The notes below the pieces were generated by a model that worked only from the letters and a program-made list of their open reading frames with translations, did not search any database and was not told where the DNA came from. A DNA stretch of 64,000 nt from Paraflavitalea pollutisoli (lineage in GTDB: Bacteria; Bacteroidota; Bacteroidia; Chitinophagales; Chitinophagaceae). This document shows positions 56,605-64,000 of the stretch, piece by piece (positions within the stretch are counted from its first letter, which is position 1; each line of letters opens with the position of its first letter). The position numbers and the translations under genes were made by a program. The stretch is from NCBI RefSeq assembly GCF_029360705.1, contig NZ_JARKMX010000014.1:620001-684000 (forward strand). Direction: 5' to 3'.

Positions 56605-57939
56605 ATGAAACCCGGTAAAGCCTTGATGATCTGTTATGCGGTAGTATCGATGTCGCTGAACAGCCAGGCACAGAATGCACCCATAACACTGAAGCAGGTA
56701 GTCGATGCGGCTATTGCCAGGAATTTTGATGTAAAAAATAAGGAGTTCGACATGGACGTGTCGCACATCGATTGGAAGCAGGGTAAAGCTAATTTGCTGC
56801 CCAGCTTCAGCGCCAATATCAACCATAATTTTAACCAGGGACGAAGCATCGACCCTACTACCAACAGCTACGTAAATTCAAACTACTCATCTGCCTCCTA
56901 CAACCTGGGAGGGGATGTAACTTTATTCAGTGGCTTACGCTGGATGAATAACATGAAGGCAACCCGATATGCCTACGACGCCAGCCGAAGCGCCTTGCAG
57001 CAACAAAAAGATGACATCACGCTGAATGTGATCCTGGCCTACCTCGACATGTTGTCCAACTACGACCTGCTGGAGCAGGCGAAAAAACAAGTAGAGGTTA
57101 CGCAAAAGCAGGTAGACCGTCTCACAGTAATGAATGAAGAAGGCGCTATCAAACCGTCTGACCTGTACGATGTAAAGGGAACGCTGGCAGATAATAAGAT
57201 CGGGCTGACCAACGCACGGAATAACCTCGCCACCTCACGGCTTAAACTGGCGCAATTGATGAATGTGCCCTATGACGAGCACCTTGAAATAGAAAGGATC
57301 GGCATAGAACAATTTGCCACAGATTATACGGCCACAACAGACAGTATCTACGCTGCTGCCCTGGAACACATGGGCCTGGTAAAGCAGGCGGATCTACTCG
57401 TCAAAAGCCTTCAAAAGTCTTTAAAAGCCAGCAGAGGTGCCTTATGGCCCACACTCAGTTTTGGCGGCGGTATCGACACAAGATTCGCCAGCACGCCTGA
57501 TGCCACCGGCAACAAGGTGCCCTATTATGATCAGCTCAGTAACAACTATTTCACCAACTACGGTTTCGGCTTACGCATTCCTATACTCAATTCATTGGTG
57601 GCGAAACACAATGTGGAACGATCCAAAGTGGCGGTAGAAAGAGGACAGTTTAATCAACAGGCCACTCTTACTACGCTAAAACAGAATATTGAACGTGATC
57701 GCCTTAATCTGGAAAACACCCGCAACCGTTACCTGGCACTCGTAGAGCAGGTATCCGCTTATACAGAAAACTTCCGCGCTGCCGAGATCAGGTTCAACAA
57801 CGGTGCTTCGAACTCAGTGGATTACCTGTTGGCGAAAAACAACCTCGACCGCTCCAATACCAACCTGATCATTGCTCGCTACGAATACGTATTACGAACT
57901 AAGATCCTCGATTATTACCAGGGGAAATTTGTTTACTAA
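56605..57939 (+). CDS. TolC-like outer membrane efflux protein
   Basis: 444 residues with a signal peptide (cleavage near SQA-QNAP). Two outer-membrane-efflux repeats follow, each with a helical hairpin and a beta hairpin: the first about 25-220 and the second about 235-440. Typical features are ITLKQVVDAAIARNFDVKNKE at the start, long helices (DDITLNVILAYLDML) and the LLPSFSANIN strand. It would trimerise into a channel-tunnel that accepts the adaptor encoded at 6962. It is the only outer membrane factor gene in the window and ends operon 2 before a terminator. Confidence 0.92.
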   Translation: MKPGKALMICYAVVSMSLNSQAQNAPITLKQVVDAAIARNFDVKNKEFDMDVSHIDWKQGKANLLPSFSANINHNFNQGRSIDPTTNSYVNSNYSSASYNLGGDVTLFSGLRWMNNMKATRYAYDASRSALQQQKDDITLNVILAYLDMLSNYDLLEQAKKQVEVTQKQVDRLTVMNEEGAIKPSDLYDVKGTLADNKIGLTNARNNLATSRLKLAQLMNVPYDEHLEIERIGIEQFATDYTATTDSIYAAALEHMGLVKQADLLVKSLQKSLKASRGALWPTLSFGGGIDTRFASTPDATGNKVPYYDQLSNNYFTNYGFGLRIPILNSLVAKHNVERSKVAVERGQFNQQATLTTLKQNIERDRLNLENTRNRYLALVEQVSAYTENFRAAEIRFNNGASNSVDYLLAKNNLDRSNTNLIIARYEYVLRTKILDYYQGKFVY

Positions 57940-57966
57940 ATATAGTGTTTGAAAATTCGGCCAAAG

Positions 57967-57997
57967 AGGGTGTACGATACAACGTGCACCCTTTTTC
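57967..57997 (+). terminator. Intrinsic terminator of operon 2
   Basis: AGGGTGTACG (57967-57976) pairs with CGTGCACCCT (57983-57992) with one G-U pair around a 6-base loop, followed by a short T-run. It lies 28 bases after the TolC-like gene stop. Confidence 0.75.
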
Positions 57998-58089
57998 ATT
58001 TGCCCCTGCCAGGGATATTTAGCAGGCTGCCTTGCTAAAAATTAGGCCGTAGAGTTAAAATCCGCGAATGCATCAGCAATATCGGGTTA

Positions 58090-58118
58090 TTGCGCCAGCT
58101 AATTCCCCACCATCTTTG
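58090..58118 (+). promoter_or_regulatory. Possible Bacteroidota-type promoter for the peptidase operon
   Basis: CATCTTTG at 58111-58118 has one mismatch to TAnnTTTG, and TTG at 58090-58092 lies 18 bases upstream. The site is 23 bases before the ATG at 58142 and behind the operon 2 terminator. The motif is short and the support weak. Confidence 0.3.
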
Positions 58119-58141
58119 CAATACCCATAAATAATGCTGCA

Positions 58142-60304
58142 ATGAAAAAATGGCAACCCGCCTTAAGCCTGATAGGCCTGCTCTGTCTATTCAACCTGAC
58201 TGCCCATGCCCGGCAGACCTGGGATTCGGAAAATACCTATCTCGCCGCAGAACAAGGAAATATTGTAAGAACTTCCTTACCCGGCCTGACCAAAGAAACC
58301 CTGGTCTCCTCCGCCCAACTCACACCCCCACAGGGCGGTGGGCCACTGAGATTCTCTCAATTCGTACTGTCTGCCGACAAAAAAAAGCTGCTGTTATTCA
58401 CCGATAGCCGTCGTGAATACCACAATACCTTCAGTTCTTGCTGGGTGTATGATATTCCCGCAGCAAAACTCTGCCGGATCGGGGCACGGCACCAGCCCGG
58501 TCAATTGCTCAATGCCACCCTTTCGCCAAATGGCCAATATGTGGCCTACGTGTACGACAACAATATCTACGTAGAAAATGCTGCCTCACAAGAGGTACGT
58601 CAACTGACAACAGATGGTAATGATAAATTATTGAACGGCTGGTTTGATTATGTCTACAGCGAGGAGCTTTTCCTCACCAACGGTATCCGTTGGAGTCCCG
58701 ACAGCAGGAAGATCGCGTATTGGCAAATGGACCTGTCCAAAGTAGGCACCTTCCACATGATCAACAATACGGACAGCATTTACCCGAAGCTGGTTCCTTT
58801 TGCTTTCTCCAAACCGGGTGAACCGAATGCAGAAGCGAAGATCGGCATCGTAGCTGTAGAAGGCGGTAAAACTCAATGGATTCAGCGTCCCGAAAATCCG
58901 CAGGATCTATACCTCACACAGATGGACTGGACGCCCGATGGTTCGCGGTTGCTGTTGCAGCAGATGAACCGGAAACAAAATGAAAGCAAACTGTTCTTAT
59001 GCCATCCTGCAACAGGCGACAAGCAGCTGATCTATACCGACCGCGACGAAGCATGGATCGATGTGAAGTCATTCTGGATGCGGGGTGGTGGCAATTATGA
59101 CTGGGTGAATAACGGAAAAGCATTCCTGTGGGCCAGTGAAAAAAGCGGTTGGCGAAAACTCTACCTGGTCGACCTGACTGGCAAGGAATTGCTGATCACC
59201 AAAGGTGATTATGATGTAACGGCCATAAGCGCCATCGACGAAAAAAATGGGTTTGTATACTTCATGGCATCACCCGCCAATGCGACCCAGCTGTACCTGT
59301 ACCGTGCTTCGCTGAAAGGTACGGGCACACCGGTCAGGATTTCGCCGGCAGCATTGGAAGGCACACACCGCTATTCGTTTTCACCGGAGGGCAAGTGGGC
59401 GCGTCATTCTTTCTCCAGCCATAAATACCAGCCGGCCTCCGAATGGTTGCTGATGCCCGCCCATAAAGCCACGGACACTGCCACGGCCATCGAGCAACAC
59501 CTGAAAGAAAATCCAGCCTACAAGAACATCAGCTTTTTCAAAGTCACCACCGATGAGGGTGTCGAGATGGATGGGTTTATGGTAAAGCCGGCCAACTTCG
59601 ATGCCACTAAAAAATACCCGGTTGTATTTTATGTGTATTCAGAGCCCGCCGGCGCCTCCGTAAACGATGGGGCCGGTATTGGTGGCAGGGGTGGCTTCTT
59701 CAATACCGACAGTGGCTATATCGCCATTGCCGTGGAAGGACGCGGGGCTCCCGCGCCGAAGGGACGCGCCTGGCGTAAGGCCATCTATGGCAACCTGGGA
59801 TGGATCAATGTGAATGATCAGGCCGCGGCGGCCAGGAAGATCATCGAGTGGCCTTTTATTGACCGCAACCGCGTAGCGGTATATGGGTCAAGCGGCGGCG
59901 GATCTACTACATTACACCTGCTTTTCCGGTATCCGGAGATTTACAAGGTAGGACTCGCCTCGGCCGGTGTACCTTCGCACTTCGTGTACAACAGTATCTA
60001 CCAGGAACGTTATCTCGGTGTGCTGCCGGAAAGCCGCGCCAATTATATCAAGGGTTCGGCCATTACCTATGCCAAAGGGCTGACAGGCCATTTGCTGATC
60101 ATGCACGGTACCGGCGACCACAACGTACATTACCAGGGTGAGGAAATGCTACTCAATGAACTGATGAAACACAACCGCCAGTTTCAGTTCATGCCCTATC
60201 CCAACAGAACCCATGGCATCTCTGAAGGCGAAGGTACAGGACTGCACAGACGAACCATGATGGCCGATTTTTTAAGACAATATTGCCCGCCGGGCGGAAT
60301 TTAA
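58142..60304 (+). CDS. S9 family peptidase, dipeptidyl peptidase IV-like
   Basis: 720 residues with a signal peptide (cleavage near AHA-RQTW), so periplasmic or exported. An N-terminal eight-bladed propeller domain (about 30-470) is followed by an alpha/beta-hydrolase domain. The catalytic triad reads Ser584 in YGSSGGGS, Asp659 in GTGDHNVHY and His691 in NRTHGI. DPP IV proper has GWSYGG at the nucleophile; GSSGGG here means a related subfamily with a possibly changed pocket. The family removes X-Pro or X-Ala dipeptides from peptide N-termini. The gene lies 9 bases before the cyclodeaminase-family gene, so the two form an operon. Confidence 0.88.
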   Translation: MKKWQPALSLIGLLCLFNLTAHARQTWDSENTYLAAEQGNIVRTSLPGLTKETLVSSAQLTPPQGGGPLRFSQFVLSADKKKLLLFTDSRREYHNTFSSCWVYDIPAAKLCRIGARHQPGQLLNATLSPNGQYVAYVYDNNIYVENAASQEVRQLTTDGNDKLLNGWFDYVYSEELFLTNGIRWSPDSRKIAYWQMDLSKVGTFHMINNTDSIYPKLVPFAFSKPGEPNAEAKIGIVAVEGGKTQWIQRPENPQDLYLTQMDWTPDGSRLLLQQMNRKQNESKLFLCHPATGDKQLIYTDRDEAWIDVKSFWMRGGGNYDWVNNGKAFLWASEKSGWRKLYLVDLTGKELLITKGDYDVTAISAIDEKNGFVYFMASPANATQLYLYRASLKGTGTPVRISPAALEGTHRYSFSPEGKWARHSFSSHKYQPASEWLLMPAHKATDTATAIEQHLKENPAYKNISFFKVTTDEGVEMDGFMVKPANFDATKKYPVVFYVYSEPAGASVNDGAGIGGRGGFFNTDSGYIAIAVEGRGAPAPKGRAWRKAIYGNLGWINVNDQAAAARKIIEWPFIDRNRVAVYGSSGGGSTTLHLLFRYPEIYKVGLASAGVPSHFVYNSIYQERYLGVLPESRANYIKGSAITYAKGLTGHLLIMHGTGDHNVHYQGEEMLLNELMKHNRQFQFMPYPNRTHGISEGEGTGLHRRTMMADFLRQYCPPGGI

Positions 60305-60313
60305 CCACAGAAT

Positions 60314-61282
60314 ATGCTAATTATTTCAAACCAGGATATTGAAGCGTCGCTGGACTATGCCGAGCTCATTGCCAACCTGCGGGAGATCTTTTCCGGAGAA
60401 TTTACCATGCCACTCCGCCACCATCATTTTTATGGTTTACCGGGAGGTATCGAAAATACTTTGATCCTGATGCCATCCTGGACCAATGAATATATGGGCA
60501 TCAAACAGGTGGTGGTCGCTCCGGATAATGCCACACGCGATCTACCCTCCATTCATGCGCAATACACCTTGATGAGTGCGGTGACCGGGGTGCCGCTGGC
60601 GATGATGAATGCGAGCCTGCTTACTTCATTCCGCACCGCCTGCGCCTCCGCGCTGGCGGCCAATTACCTGGCAACCAGAGACGCCTCCGTGCTGCTGGTC
60701 GTTGGCACCGGAAAAGTAGCCTACCACATGGTGGCGGCGCATAACTCTGTGCGGGATTATAAACGGATGTTGGTATGGGGAAGAAATGAAACGAAGGCAG
60801 CAGTTATGCAACAGCAGCTGCAGCAATCGGGACATGCCATTGAAATAGTGACTAACCTGGAAGAGGCAGTTCGTGCAGCCGATGTGATCTCCTGCGCCAC
60901 CATGTCTCAGGAACCATTGATAAAAGGCGCCTGGTTAAAGCCCGGGCAACACCTGGACCTGGTGGGCTCGTATAAGCCTGCCACCCGTGAGGTCGACGAC
61001 GATGCCGTGACGAGATCAACACTGTTTGTTGATGCGAGAGCGGGTGCACTGCATGAATCGGGCGAACTGGCTATTCCTATCAAAAACGGTCTGATCACCC
61101 CTGAAGCTGTCAAGGCCGACCTGGTGGAGCTCTGCAAAGGTATTCATCCCGGCAGGACGTCTCCCGAAGAGATCACCTTGTACAAGTCCGTTGGACTGGC
61201 CATCGAGGACCTCGCTGCGGCCCTGCTTGTGTACAAGCGGGTCAGTGCAAAAGGCAAATCCAAAGAACCAGTCATTTATTAA
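60314..61282 (+). CDS. Ornithine cyclodeaminase/mu-crystallin family enzyme
   Basis: 322 residues, cytoplasmic. A Rossmann motif VVGTGKVA at about 135-142 binds NAD(P). Other family marks are SLLTSFRTACASALAA before it and SVGLAIEDLAAA near the C-terminus (about 295-306). The family covers ornithine cyclodeaminase, alanine dehydrogenase and ketimine reductases such as delta-1-pyrroline-2-carboxylate reductase. The exact reaction cannot be read from sequence. Its pairing with an X-Pro-type peptidase makes a role in proline or hydroxyproline metabolism attractive, but this is inference. Confidence 0.85.
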   Translation: MLIISNQDIEASLDYAELIANLREIFSGEFTMPLRHHHFYGLPGGIENTLILMPSWTNEYMGIKQVVVAPDNATRDLPSIHAQYTLMSAVTGVPLAMMNASLLTSFRTACASALAANYLATRDASVLLVVGTGKVAYHMVAAHNSVRDYKRMLVWGRNETKAAVMQQQLQQSGHAIEIVTNLEEAVRAADVISCATMSQEPLIKGAWLKPGQHLDLVGSYKPATREVDDDAVTRSTLFVDARAGALHESGELAIPIKNGLITPEAVKADLVELCKGIHPGRTSPEEITLYKSVGLAIEDLAAALLVYKRVSAKGKSKEPVIY

Positions 61283-61290
61283 ACGATAAC

Positions 61291-61319
61291 AAAAGCCCCC
61301 GGTGAAAGCGGGGACTTTT
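61291..61319. terminator. Bidirectional intrinsic terminator
   Basis: AAAAG and CCCCG (61291-61301, one unpaired C) pair with CGGGG and CTTTT (61309-61319) around GTGAAAG. It lies between the convergent stops at 61282 (plus) and 61360 (minus) and has T-runs on both strands, so it can serve both. Confidence 0.8.
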
Positions 61320-61359
61320 GTCGTATAATGGGTTATATGATGTTTCTTTGCAGCAGCTA

Positions 61360-64000
61360 TTATAGCTTGATCAGTTTGATCACCTTCCGGCGTTTACCCT
61401 GTACCGCTTCCAGCACATAATACCCTTTCTGATATCGGGCGCCTAGTTGCAAGCGGCTGCCGATGGATACATTGTCCCTGACCTCTACAATCCGGCCAGC
61501 CTGGTCAAATACCCGTATCATTACTTTTTCATTGGCAGCACCCTGCTTCAGGTGCACCGTGAAATCGTGGTAACTGGGAATCGGTGACACGACGACTTGA
61601 AAATCACCGTCCGTGACTACGGCATCCGTAGTTGCCGTAGCCGTCGTCGATTCCCGCAGGGTAATGATGGTTGCTTCGTCCACCACACCGTTGCAGTTGT
61701 TGTCCTTGCCGTCTTTCAACTCTGGCGCGCCGGGATAGATCGTAGGATCGTAGTCATGGCAATCGTCACCGCGGGTCACATAACCCGTCAAGGGAACCGC
61801 TGAATAAACAGCTCCTTTGTCGCGGCCATAACCATCCTTGTCCACATCGGGATAAAACCACTGCTTGGGGAGTCCCTCATCGATCAGCCCATCACAATTG
61901 TCATCCCGACCATTGGGCAGTTCGGGCGCTCCGGGATAGATGGTCGCTTCCCAATCGACACAATCACCCGCTATCAGCACCATGCCGGCAATCGGTATGG
62001 CAGACAACTTCGAGCCGCCGTCGCGACCAAATCCATCATGGTCGGCATCGATATAATATCGTTTCATTGGTAATCCTTCATCGATCTCACCGTCGCAATC
62101 ATTGTCACGGCCATCGGCCAGTTCCGGTGCACCCGGATAGATGGCGGCATCCCAATCGATGCAATCACCGCCTACCAGCACCATGCCGGCAATCGGTATC
62201 GCCGACAACCTTGAACCTCCGTCGCGACCAAATCCATCATGGTCTGCATCGATGTAGTATCGTTGCAGGGGTAATCCTTCATCGATCTGTCCGTTACAGT
62301 TGTTGTCTTTCCCATCGGCCAGTTCTGGTGCACCGGGATATACACTGGCATCCCAGTCGATACAATCACCGCCTACCAGCACCATGCCGGGAATTGGTTT
62401 CGCCGACAATACGGAACCACCATCGCGACCAAATCCGTCATGATCCGCATCGATGTAATAGCGTTGCAAGCCACAACCTTCATCCACCAGCCCATCGCAA
62501 TCATCGTCGATGTTATTGCCACAGATCTCGGTAGCGTTGGGATGCACGGCCGCGTTGTTGTCATTACAATCCTTGTTATTGGTTACATAACCAGCCGGAG
62601 GAGCACAGGTGGTACCTTGTTTCTTATCGGTAGGGGAACCAAATCCATCTCCATCCGCATCGCGGTAATAGGTAATGATGAAGCCTTCATCTATTTCACC
62701 ATCGCAATCATCATCCACGCCGTTGCACACTTCCTCCGTGCAGTCGTCAGTGATCCTGATGGCGGTTTCCGCTATCAGCTTCATAGCTTCCACGTTACCG
62801 GTATTGTCTGCAGCTATCACAAAAAAACCATAGGTGTTACCAGCTGCACCGGAGAACTGGAGAGCTGTGTCGGCACTCGCAGCCTGTACCGGTTTGAATA
62901 CACCGCCATTCTCCGACACATACAAACTATAGTCGCGTACCCCCGACCCACCGGCATCGTCGACCCCATGCCAACTGACGCGGAAGGACGCCTCCTTACC
63001 CGTGGCAGGCAATGCCTTCACCTTACTGACCGGAGCTACCGCATCGATGGTGTTGAAGATGGACGGCGTTTCAATGGCCGCATTGACATCGAATACGATG
63101 CTGGCTTTCGCATGGAGGGTATCACCAGTCTGCGTATCGGCTCCCGGGCTGATGGTATAGGTAACGAAGCCCTCGCCCTTGCCGGTAGAATCGTTGATCG
63201 GCAAAAAGCCCAACAATGCATTGGCTGGTGGCAATCCGGTATTCGGATCTTTCGACTCGAAGATCCAGAACACTTCGCGTTTTGTAACATCGATACCAGC
63301 TACCACATCTACCACTACACCCAGCGAATCCAGCAGGTTGAGGCGGGTAGTATAATAAGTTTTATCGGCCGGTACCGCAAAGGTCATATTGGCAAAACCA
63401 TAGTCACCGAGGCGCAGCGAATATAGATTGGCATTGGCATCGATGGGATGGTTGATCTTCACTACCTGAGCTGGCGCGGAAGCAAACTCCGGATCATTTT
63501 CGAATCGCACCATATACGAATGACGCTTCGACCTGGCGATCATCTTCGCCGGCCCATAACCCTCGGGGCCTACAATATCGTTGGGGTCGCGTGAACATAC
63601 AATGGGAACAAAAGTGACCTGGCCGCCCTTTGTTTGCGAGCAACCTCCTTCCAGATCCTTCACCGTTACGGAATAGTAACCCGAGGAACTGACAGTCTTC
63701 ACGCCGCCCGGCCAGCTGTATTCATAATTGCCCGAGCCATTGGAAGCCGAAGCCACCAGGGTGATCGAGGGATTTTCGTCCTGGCAGAACTGTACCGATC
63801 CGAAGCCCGCTACATCCACCTGCAGGCCCTTATCCTCCAGCTCGAAGTCTTTGGGAAATTCGCATTCCGTATCCTTTCTGCGCACCACAGCGGTGTGTTT
63901 ACCGCCAGCAAGTTTCTTGAAAGTATTGGAGGCCTGCCAGGGTGAACCATCTACCCGGTATTCGAACGGACCTTCATCGCCTGTCACTACGATCTTTGCC
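61360..64000 (-). CDS. MopE-like T9SS surface protein with tandem repeats, partial
   Basis: The frame stays open to the window edge, so the N-terminus lies beyond base 64000; a GTG at 63987 is not the real start because coding continues upstream of it (AKIVV before TGDEG). At least 879 residues are present. An N-terminal SprB/PKD-like piece is followed by a conserved region with SRDPNDIVGPEGYG and then FDVNAAIETPSIFNT, common in Bacteroidota surface proteins. A fibronectin-like module (APVSKVKALP...) follows, then at least five Asp/Asn/Gly-rich MopE-type units (YYIDADHDGFG... NNCNGQIDEG), which probably bind calcium or another metal. A type A sorting domain closes the protein. Export by the type IX system to the cell surface is expected. 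Confidence 0.85.
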   Translation of the reverse strand, partial: AKIVVTGDEGPFEYRVDGSPWQASNTFKKLAGGKHTAVVRRKDTECEFPKDFELEDKGLQVDVAGFGSVQFCQDENPSITLVASASNGSGNYEYSWPGGVKTVSSSGYYSVTVKDLEGGCSQTKGGQVTFVPIVCSRDPNDIVGPEGYGPAKMIARSKRHSYMVRFENDPEFASAPAQVVKINHPIDANANLYSLRLGDYGFANMTFAVPADKTYYTTRLNLLDSLGVVVDVVAGIDVTKREVFWIFESKDPNTGLPPANALLGFLPINDSTGKGEGFVTYTISPGADTQTGDTLHAKASIVFDVNAAIETPSIFNTIDAVAPVSKVKALPATGKEASFRVSWHGVDDAGGSGVRDYSLYVSENGGVFKPVQAASADTALQFSGAAGNTYGFFVIAADNTGNVEAMKLIAETAIRITDDCTEEVCNGVDDDCDGEIDEGFIITYYRDADGDGFGSPTDKKQGTTCAPPAGYVTNNKDCNDNNAAVHPNATEICGNNIDDDCDGLVDEGCGLQRYYIDADHDGFGRDGGSVLSAKPIPGMVLVGGDCIDWDASVYPGAPELADGKDNNCNGQIDEGLPLQRYYIDADHDGFGRDGGSRLSAIPIAGMVLVGGDCIDWDAAIYPGAPELADGRDNDCDGEIDEGLPMKRYYIDADHDGFGRDGGSKLSAIPIAGMVLIAGDCVDWEATIYPGAPELPNGRDDNCDGLIDEGLPKQWFYPDVDKDGYGRDKGAVYSAVPLTGYVTRGDDCHDYDPTIYPGAPELKDGKDNNCNGVVDEATIITLRESTTATATTDAVVTDGDFQVVVSPIPSYHDFTVHLKQGAANEKVMIRVFDQAGRIVEVRDNVSIGSRLQLGARYQKGYYVLEAVQGKRRKVIKLIKL
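61861..62463 (-). repeat. Three 201-base tandem repeats in the MopE-like gene
   Basis: Units at 62463-62263, 62262-62062 and 62061-61861 each encode 67 residues beginning RYYIDADHDGFGRDGG and ending DEGLPxx. A fourth, diverged unit (WFYPDVDKDGYGRD) follows at 61860, and an older unit precedes. The nucleotide similarity suggests recent expansion and likely copy-number variation. Confidence 0.85.

Noticed and set aside
61861-62463. Regular repeats as a possible CRISPR array
   Set aside because: The 201-base units are in-frame coding repeats without short repeat-spacer structure, and no cas genes are near.
62440-63426. 328-codon plus-strand frame opposite the MopE-like gene
   Set aside because: It lies antisense to clearly conserved repeat and surface-protein coding sequence and has no signal peptide or recognisable domain.

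Overview
The window looks like a chromosomal segment from a member of the Bacteroidota, most likely the Chitinophagaceae. The evidence is type IX secretion (T9SS) style C-terminal sorting domains on two large secreted proteins, many tandem FtsX/MacB permeases, intergenic regions without strong Shine-Dalgarno sequences, and frequent GTG/TTG starts. No rRNA, tRNA, CRISPR array, insertion sequence or integrase was recognised.

Layout. 1-3360: a GluQ-type tRNA-modifying synthetase (minus strand) divergent from a secreted GH95-like glycosidase. 3830-6634: an NtrB/NtrC-like pair on the minus strand (sensor kinase and sigma-54 response regulator). 6635-6961: a regulatory region with paired activator sites, a sigma-54-like core promoter and an intrinsic terminator in the leader. 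6962-47847: one co-directional run holding a membrane fusion protein, a small secreted protein, an ABC ATPase and fifteen paralogous ~800-residue permeases (P1-P15). Two related small proteins lie between P1 and P2, and a DUF4097 protein lies between P11 and P12. 47851-53139 (minus): a large MscS-type channel and a T9SS-exported surface protein. 53140-53481: a second regulatory region that copies the first in sequence and spacing. 53482-57939: a sixteenth permease (P16), a second ATPase and a TolC-like outer membrane factor. 58142-61282: a DPP IV-like peptidase and an ornithine cyclodeaminase-family enzyme. 61360-64000 (minus, cut by the window edge): a repeat-rich MopE-like T9SS protein.

Main idea. 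The two plus-strand transport operons look like one split system. Operon 1 has the periplasmic adaptor but no outer membrane factor. Operon 2 has the outer membrane factor but no adaptor. Both carry the same 41-base paired activator block (34 of 41 bases identical), the same 22-base step between its two sites, and the same 69-base distance to a TTCTGGCAYG-N3-TTGC core. The neighbouring sigma-54 activator is the obvious candidate regulator. This suggests a tripartite MacAB-TolC-like exporter family in which one or two ATPases, one adaptor and one outer membrane channel may serve sixteen interchangeable double-FtsX permeases. The substrates are unknown. Family assignments rest on motifs read by eye; no database search was run.
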